34,089 bases of DNA from Bradyrhizobium manausense (lineage in GTDB: Bacteria; Pseudomonadota; Alphaproteobacteria; Rhizobiales; Xanthobacteraceae), in contig NZ_LJYG01000112.1 of NCBI RefSeq assembly GCF_001440035.1, positions 319,814-353,902 of the forward strand, read 5' to 3'. Below are positions 29,780 to 34,089 of this stretch, one piece after another. Numbering within the stretch: position 1 is the first letter of the stretch; each line of letters begins with the position of its first letter. Under the pieces are notes generated by a model. That model made no database searches. It saw nothing but the letters and a program-made list of their open reading frames with translations, and was not told the DNA's origin. Position numbers and translations under genes: made by a program.

Positions 29780-31233
29780 GCCCGTCGTCCCGGGATCGGA
29801 TGCTGCCAGGGCAGCTGACGGACATCGTCGCCGCCTTTCACCTCGGACAGCGGCTTGACATAATCCATGTGCCCGCCGAGCGCGGCATAGTCGGACAGTT
29901 TCATCGTGAATTCGATCGGCGCGACCAGCGCCGGCGTCGGCACATAACCGAACGCGCCCGCGGGCATCTGCGTCACGTCGACCATGTAGGTGATGCCGCC
30001 GCCCGGCCAGACGTAAACCGCCGCGCCACCGCTGGTGACGCGCGTCAACGCGTCCTTCACCGAGCGCGTCAGCCGCACCGGATTGTCGGTGACGCCGGCG
30101 CGCAGCGAACCGCCCGCACCGGCCATGAACAGCACCGTGCACAGCGCCGGCTCACAATTTTCCTGGATGCGCTCGACCGTGAATTTCAAATCGGCCGGCA
30201 TCTCGGTCTCGACCGGCTTCAAGGCCTCGTCGAGCACGTAGTAGGACGAATGCTCGCCTGTCGTGGACACCATCAGCATCGAGAGGCCAGGCTTGGCCTC
30301 CTTGGGATCGAACGGCCCGAGGATCGCAAGCGGATCGGAGATATTGGTTCCACCCCACCCGGTGCCGGGATCGGCGACCTGGAAATAGCGGCCGGGCGTC
30401 GAGCGCCGGCCCTTCATCTTGATGCCGGTGTCGGCGATGTCGAGCAGCTTTCCCGCCTGATGCTCGGACAGCACGCCGGTGATGTGGTCGTCCACCACGA
30501 CGACCTCATCCACCTTGCCGTGCCATTGCTTGGCGAACATGCCGATCGTCGCCGAGCCGCAGCCGACGCGCATGCGCTCTTCCCTCACGCCGTTGACGAT
30601 CGGCGGCTGGCCGGCCTGCACCACAACGCTGGCGCCGCCGTCGATGGTCAGCTCCACCGCCTTGCAATTGGCAAGGTCCATCAGCGTGTCGCAGGTGACG
30701 CGGCCCTCTTTCTTGGAGCCGCCAGTCAGATGGTGCACGCCGCCGAGCGACAGCATCTGCGAGCCGTATTCGCTGGTGGTGACGTGGCCGACCGCCTCGC
30801 CCTGTGCGCGCACGGTCGCAGTCTCCGGCCCGAGATAGCGGTCGGTGTCGATCTTCACCTTGACGCCGCAATAGGAGAAGATGCCCTCGGTGACGACGGT
30901 CACCATGTCGACGCCGTCGACCTCGGAGGAGACGATGAAAGGCGCCGGCTTGTAGTCGGGATAGGTCGTCCCCGCGCCGATCGCGGTCACGAAGGTCGAG
31001 GGCTCGTGAACGAGCTTGCCGTCCCAGTCTTCGCTGCGGCTGAACGGCACCAGCTTGCCGCCCTGCGACACGGTACGTTCCAGAATGACGTGCGGATCGA
31101 CGCGGACGAGCTTGCCGTCGTGATTGGCATAGCGGTCGCAAGCGCCCGCCGCGCCCGGCTTGATGTAGCACATCACCGGACAGGCATCGCAGCGGATCTT
31201 GTCGGTGGCCGCGCTCGTCGTTTCCATCACCAT
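29776..31233 (-). CDS. hnr: 6-hydroxynicotinate reductase-like iron-sulfur flavoprotein
   Basis: A 485-residue protein of the 6-hydroxynicotinate reductase family. The E. barkeri enzyme reduces 6-hydroxynicotinate with reduced ferredoxin to 1,4,5,6-tetrahydro-6-oxonicotinate, and holds Fe-S clusters and a covalent flavin. Seen: an N-terminal cluster motif with C15, C18, C22 and C32, further cysteines at 122, 181, 190, 225, 360 and 365, and Gly-rich stretches GGVHHLTGGSKKEG and WPGGGITYMVDV. GCGSATIGM (224-232) loosely recalls the SGAT flavin-attachment site. Ten cysteines may be fewer than three clusters need. The ATG at 31233 is chosen (another at 31227); one at 31263 would lie within the operator. 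It leads an operon with UPF0280, DUF1185, the Liv transporter and MarR, and faces the hydroxylase genes. Assignment rests on family recall plus the enamidase context. Confidence 0.78.
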   Translation of the reverse strand: MVMETTSAATDKIRCDACPVMCYIKPGAAGACDRYANHDGKLVRVDPHVILERTVSQGGKLVPFSRSEDWDGKLVHEPSTFVTAIGAGTTYPDYKPAPFIVSSEVDGVDMVTVVTEGIFSYCGVKVKIDTDRYLGPETATVRAQGEAVGHVTTSEYGSQMLSLGGVHHLTGGSKKEGRVTCDTLMDLANCKAVELTIDGGASVVVQAGQPPIVNGVREERMRVGCGSATIGMFAKQWHGKVDEVVVVDDHITGVLSEHQAGKLLDIADTGIKMKGRRSTPGRYFQVADPGTGWGGTNISDPLAILGPFDPKEAKPGLSMLMVSTTGEHSSYYVLDEALKPVETEMPADLKFTVERIQENCEPALCTVLFMAGAGGSLRAGVTDNPVRLTRSVKDALTRVTSGGAAVYVWPGGGITYMVDVTQMPAGAFGYVPTPALVAPIEFTMKLSDYAALGGHMDYVKPLSEVKGGDDVRQLPWQHPIPGRRA

Positions 31234-31258
31234 GTCACAGCCAGCGAAGCGTGCGGTT

Positions 31259-31278
31259 ATCATTCGTATACGAACGAT
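31259..31278. promoter_or_regulatory. GTATAC-centred operator before the hnr operon
   Basis: ATCATTCGTATACGAACGAT, a 20-base palindrome with TTCGTATACGAA perfect at its core, lies 26 bases before the hnr start. It shares the 13 bases ATCATTCGTATAC with the site before the enamidase gene, so one regulator probably binds both. Confidence 0.72.
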
Positions 31279-31412
31279 GTTGCGCGCGGTCCCGATAGCT
31301 GTCAAGCGGCGCCGCACGCGAAAAGCCGCGCCTGCCGAATAAAACCTCATTTGCCTCCCGAGCTTGTCCACAAAGCGGGCAGCCACGCTGCACTGCGGCA
31401 TGACGGCTTGCA

Positions 31413-31428
31413 CGTTTGTGTACAAACG
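31413..31428. promoter_or_regulatory. Related operator before the hydroxylase genes
   Basis: CGTTTGT-GT-ACAAACG has 7-base perfect arms with a 2-base centre and lies 66 bases before the small-subunit ATG. It matches the outer half-sites (CGTTTGT/ACAAACG) of the GTATAC-type sites, with GTGTAC at the centre. It probably serves the rightward hydroxylase promoter of the same regulon. Confidence 0.6.
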
Positions 31429-31493
31429 GTATCGTCGCGACTTAGATTTCGAGCGAACTGGAAATTTCGCGACCGCAGGGTTTGGGAACGAGG

Positions 31494-31976
31494 ATGACGC
31501 AGCCACCGATCCGCCTCACCGTGAACGGCAGGATCCACGACGTCACGGCGGAGCGCCAGACGCCGCTGCTCTACGTGCTGCGCAACGATCTCGGACTCAA
31601 CGGGCCGAAATATGGTTGCGGCCTGGGTGAATGCGGCACCTGCACTGTCCTGATCGACGGCGCGGCCGCCCGCTCCTGCGTGATTCCGGTCGGCGGTTGC
31701 GCCGGGCGCGACATCGTGACGCTCGAAGGCCTCGGTACAAGCGACAAGCCTGACGTGGTGCAGCAGGCCTTCATCGACGAGCAAGCCGCGCAATGCGGCT
31801 ACTGCCTCAACGGCATGATCATGACCACCAAGGCGCTGCTCGCGATCAACCCGCAGCCGACCGAGCAGGAAGCGCTCGCGGCGTTGCGCTACAATCTCTG
31901 CCGCTGCGGCACGCATGTCGAAATCCTGCGCGCCGTGATGCGCGCCTCGAGCCAGCTCGCCGGGGCCGTTGATTGA
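31494..31976 (+). CDS. Molybdenum hydroxylase small [2Fe-2S] subunit (NicA-like)
   Basis: A 160-residue electron-transfer subunit of the xanthine dehydrogenase family with two [2Fe-2S] clusters. Seen: the plant-type cluster in YGCGLGECGTC (C42, C47, C50, plus C62) and the helical-domain cluster CGYC (C101, C104) with LCRCGTH (C136, C138). Length and domain order match NicA of Pseudomonas putida nicotinate dehydrogenase and the small subunit of isoquinoline 1-oxidoreductase, which lack a flavin subunit; none is found here either. Context favours nicotinate to 6-hydroxynicotinate. The ATG at 31494 follows GGGA by 6 bases; a TTG at 31482 is possible. Its stop overlaps the large-subunit start by one base (TGATG). 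Confidence 0.9.
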   Translation: MTQPPIRLTVNGRIHDVTAERQTPLLYVLRNDLGLNGPKYGCGLGECGTCTVLIDGAAARSCVIPVGGCAGRDIVTLEGLGTSDKPDVVQQAFIDEQAAQCGYCLNGMIMTTKALLAINPQPTEQEALAALRYNLCRCGTHVEILRAVMRASSQLAGAVD

Positions 31977-34089
31977 TGGCCTCTCTTGTTTCGGATGCAG
32001 CTGCGCGAGGCTCGCTCATCGTCGTCCGCACGGTGGACGAGGTCACATCGGAAACCTTCATCCGCATCACCGCGGACGGTTCAGTCACGGCCTACAACGG
32101 CCATGTCGATCTTGGCACCGGCATCCGGACCGCGCTCGGCCAGATCGTCGCCGAAGAGCTGGACGTCTCCTTTGCGCGAGTCATCGTTGTGCTCGGCGAC
32201 ACGGCGGTCGTGCCGAACCAGGGCGCCACGATCGCCAGCGAAACCATCCAGATCACGGCCGTTCCGCTCCGCAGGGCTGCAGCGCAAGCGCGACAGTTCT
32301 TGATCGCGCGCGCGGCCGAGCGGCTGGAACTGCCGGAGACTGAGCTCAAGATCGAAGACGGCCTGGTGCGCGGTCATAATCATAGCGTCAGCTATGGCGA
32401 GCTGATTGGTGGCGAAACCATTCGTCTCGAACTGGCCGACGATGTTGCCGTCAAGGCCGCCAGCGACTACGCCATCGTCGGCCAGTCGATGCCGCGCGTC
32501 GATCTTCCCGCCAAGGCCACAGGCGAATTGACCTTCGTGCACGACATCCGCCTGCCCGGCATGCTGCATGGCCGCGTGGTGCGCCCACCCTACTCCGGCG
32601 TCGATGCGGGCCCGTTCGTCGGCACCAGCCTGATCGCCGTCGATGAAGCTTCCGTGCGCGGCATTCCCGGCATCGTAGCCGTCGTCCGCATCGGCGATTT
32701 CGTCGGTGTCGTCGCCGAGCGCGAGGAGAATGCGATTCGCGCCGCCGAGCAGCTCAAGGTGAGCTGGAAGCCGACGCCTGATTTGACCGATCTCGCTGAA
32801 GTCGAGACCGCGCTCCGCGCCCAGCCGTCGACCCCCCGCACGCTGATCGACAAGGGCGACGTCGATGCGGCGATCTCGGGCGCGGCCAAGCCGATGCGGC
32901 GTACTTATGTGTGGCCGTACCAGATGCACGCCTCCATCGGCCCGTCCTGCGCGGTCGCGGATTTCCAGGACGGCAATATCCGGGTCTGGTCCGGCACGCA
33001 AAGTCCGCATGTGCTGCGCAGCGATCTTGCGCTCCTGATCGAGCGTCCCGAAAGCGAGGTCGAGGTCATCCGCCTGGAGGCCGCCGGCTGCTATGGCCGC
33101 AACTGCGCCGATGACGTCACCGCGGATGCGCTGCTGCTGTCGCGCGCGGTCGGTCGGCCCGTGCGCGTGCAGCTGACGCGCGAGCAGGAGCACGCCTGGG
33201 AGCCCAAGGGCACCGCGCAGCTGATCGACGTCAATGGCGGGCTCGATGCTGATGGCGGCATCACTGCTTACGACCTCGCCACGCGCTATCCCTCGAACGC
33301 GGCGCCGACGCTGGCGCTGCTGCTCACGGGGCGCATCTCGCCCGAGCCCGCGGTCCTGCAAATGGGTGACCGCACCGCGATCCCGCCTTACGACTACGAC
33401 CACATGCGCGTCGTCGCCCATGACATGGCGCCGATCGTGCGCGCGTCCTGGTTTCGCGGCGTCTCGGCGCTGCCGAACACCTTTGCGCATGAATCCTACA
33501 TCGACGAGGCCGCGACCGAAGCCGGCGTCGACCCGATCGAATATCGCCTGCGTTATCTGAAGGACCAGCGCGCCGTCGATCTCGTCAACGCGGTGGCCGA
33601 ACGCGCCGGCTGGACGCCACGTGCCGTTCGCGAGGAGAAGGACGGCGAAATCGTGCACGGGCGCGGCTTTGCCTACGCGCTCTACGTCCACAGCAAATTC
33701 CCCGGCTATGGCGCCGCGTGGTCGGCCTGGGTTGCGGACGTTGCCGTGAACAAGACCACCGGCGAGGTCAGCGTCACCCGCGTCGTCGCGGGGCAGGATT
33801 CGGGCCTGATGATCAATCCGGACGGCGTGCGCCACCAGATCCATGGCAACGTCATCCAGTCCACCAGCCGCGCGCTGATGGAAGAAGTTTCGTTCGAGCG
33901 GGGCGCGGTGGCGGCGCGCGAATGGGGCGCCTATCCGATCATCCCCTTCCCCGACGTGCCGAAGATCGACGTCCTGATGCTGCCGCGTCAGGACCAGCCG
34001 CCGCTCGGCGTCGGCGAGTCCGCGTCAGTCCCGAGTGCAGCCGCGATCGCAAATGCGATCTTCGATGCCACCGGCGTGCGCTTTCGCGA
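31976..34089 (+). CDS. Molybdenum hydroxylase large subunit (NicB/IorB-like), cut by window end
   Basis: At least 704 codons of a molybdopterin-binding subunit, open to the window edge with no stop. It should hydroxylate an N-heteroaromatic ring carbon using water. Seen: the early HVDLGTGIRTALGQIVAEEL block (about 43-62), the second domain start ATGELTFVHDIRLPGMLHGRVV (near 180-200, in two pieces), QDSGLMINPDGVRHQIHGN, and GVGESASVPSAAAIANA with the probable catalytic glutamate E681. It starts in the small-subunit stop (TGATG). The N-terminus lacks a signal peptide. NicB of Pseudomonas has cytochrome c domains after the molybdenum part; whether they follow here lies beyond the window. Nicotinate as substrate is inferred from the reductase and enamidase genes; related heteroaromatic acids remain possible. 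Confidence 0.88.
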   Translation, partial: MASLVSDAAARGSLIVVRTVDEVTSETFIRITADGSVTAYNGHVDLGTGIRTALGQIVAEELDVSFARVIVVLGDTAVVPNQGATIASETIQITAVPLRRAAAQARQFLIARAAERLELPETELKIEDGLVRGHNHSVSYGELIGGETIRLELADDVAVKAASDYAIVGQSMPRVDLPAKATGELTFVHDIRLPGMLHGRVVRPPYSGVDAGPFVGTSLIAVDEASVRGIPGIVAVVRIGDFVGVVAEREENAIRAAEQLKVSWKPTPDLTDLAEVETALRAQPSTPRTLIDKGDVDAAISGAAKPMRRTYVWPYQMHASIGPSCAVADFQDGNIRVWSGTQSPHVLRSDLALLIERPESEVEVIRLEAAGCYGRNCADDVTADALLLSRAVGRPVRVQLTREQEHAWEPKGTAQLIDVNGGLDADGGITAYDLATRYPSNAAPTLALLLTGRISPEPAVLQMGDRTAIPPYDYDHMRVVAHDMAPIVRASWFRGVSALPNTFAHESYIDEAATEAGVDPIEYRLRYLKDQRAVDLVNAVAERAGWTPRAVREEKDGEIVHGRGFAYALYVHSKFPGYGAAWSAWVADVAVNKTTGEVSVTRVVAGQDSGLMINPDGVRHQIHGNVIQSTSRALMEEVSFERGAVAAREWGAYPIIPFPDVPKIDVLMLPRQDQPPLGVGESASVPSAAAIANAIFDATGVRFR

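Noticed and set aside
28223..31497. Two long plus-strand open frames (531 and 615 codons) opposite the reductase, UPF0280 and DUF1185 genes
   Set aside because: No motif; the minus-strand genes overlap neatly by ATGA and have coherent families.
32081..33844. Minus-strand open frame (587 codons) opposite the hydroxylase large subunit
   Set aside because: The plus strand encodes a clear molybdopterin subunit that continues from the small-subunit stop; the antisense frame has no domain.

Overview
The window is GC-rich, tightly packed DNA. It most resembles Bradyrhizobium or a close relative in the Nitrobacteraceae (Alphaproteobacteria). The grounds are protein style, Liv-type transporters, a run of small hydrophilic proteins behind an EcfG-type promoter, and intergenic palindromes of the GTAGGGTGGGTTAGC kind. 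I support 35 protein genes, the last cut by the window end. I see no rRNA, tRNA, CRISPR, prophage or transposase. No gap without a gene exceeds 300 bases; bases 1-174 hold nothing I can support.

Left part (1-10.3 kb), mixed accessory metabolism: a type I Baeyer-Villiger monooxygenase; divergent from it a GH172/DUF2961 glycoside hydrolase with a palindrome before its start; an AaeXAB-like aromatic-acid efflux operon (FUSC, DUF1656, HlyD; ATGA overlaps); an orphan amino-acid-type binding protein; and two cytosine-deaminase/AtzC-like amidohydrolases in tandem, the first with Asn at a position that normally holds a metal-binding Asp.

Middle (10.4-20.7 kb): a short hypothetical gene; a minus-strand operon of TetR regulator, 2-pyrone-4,6-dicarboxylate hydrolase (LigI), 4-oxalomesaconate hydratase (GalB), a 4,5-dihydroxyphthalate decarboxylase-like protein and a DUF1932 dehydrogenase, i.e. 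a lower protocatechuate/gallate 4,5-cleavage segment with a perfect palindrome next to the TetR start; an MscS channel; a DUF763 protein; five consecutive small hydrophilic proteins behind a probable sigma-EcfG promoter; a cytochrome P450; and a small coiled-coil protein.

Right part (20.7-34.1 kb), the most interesting: ferredoxin-NADP reductase diverging from an enamidase; a minus-strand operon of 6-hydroxynicotinate reductase, UPF0280, DUF1185 ('amino acid synthesis'), Liv-type binding protein, fused LivH-LivM permease, LivG, LivF and a MarR regulator; and, divergent from that operon, a two-subunit molybdenum hydroxylase of NicA/NicB type (large subunit cut at the edge). Read together these encode uptake of a pyridine carboxylate, hydroxylation (nicotinate to 6-hydroxynicotinate), ferredoxin-driven ring reduction to 1,4,5,6-tetrahydro-6-oxonicotinate, and opening by enamidase to 2-formylglutarate and ammonia. 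That is the logic of nicotinate fermentation in Eubacterium barkeri, here joined to an oxygen-tolerant style hydroxylase. A GTATAC-centred palindrome recurs in both divergent promoter regions, which ties the units into one probable regulon, perhaps under the MarR protein. The next-door UPF0280 protein (ApbE-like fold) is a candidate for attaching the covalent flavin known in the E. barkeri reductase.
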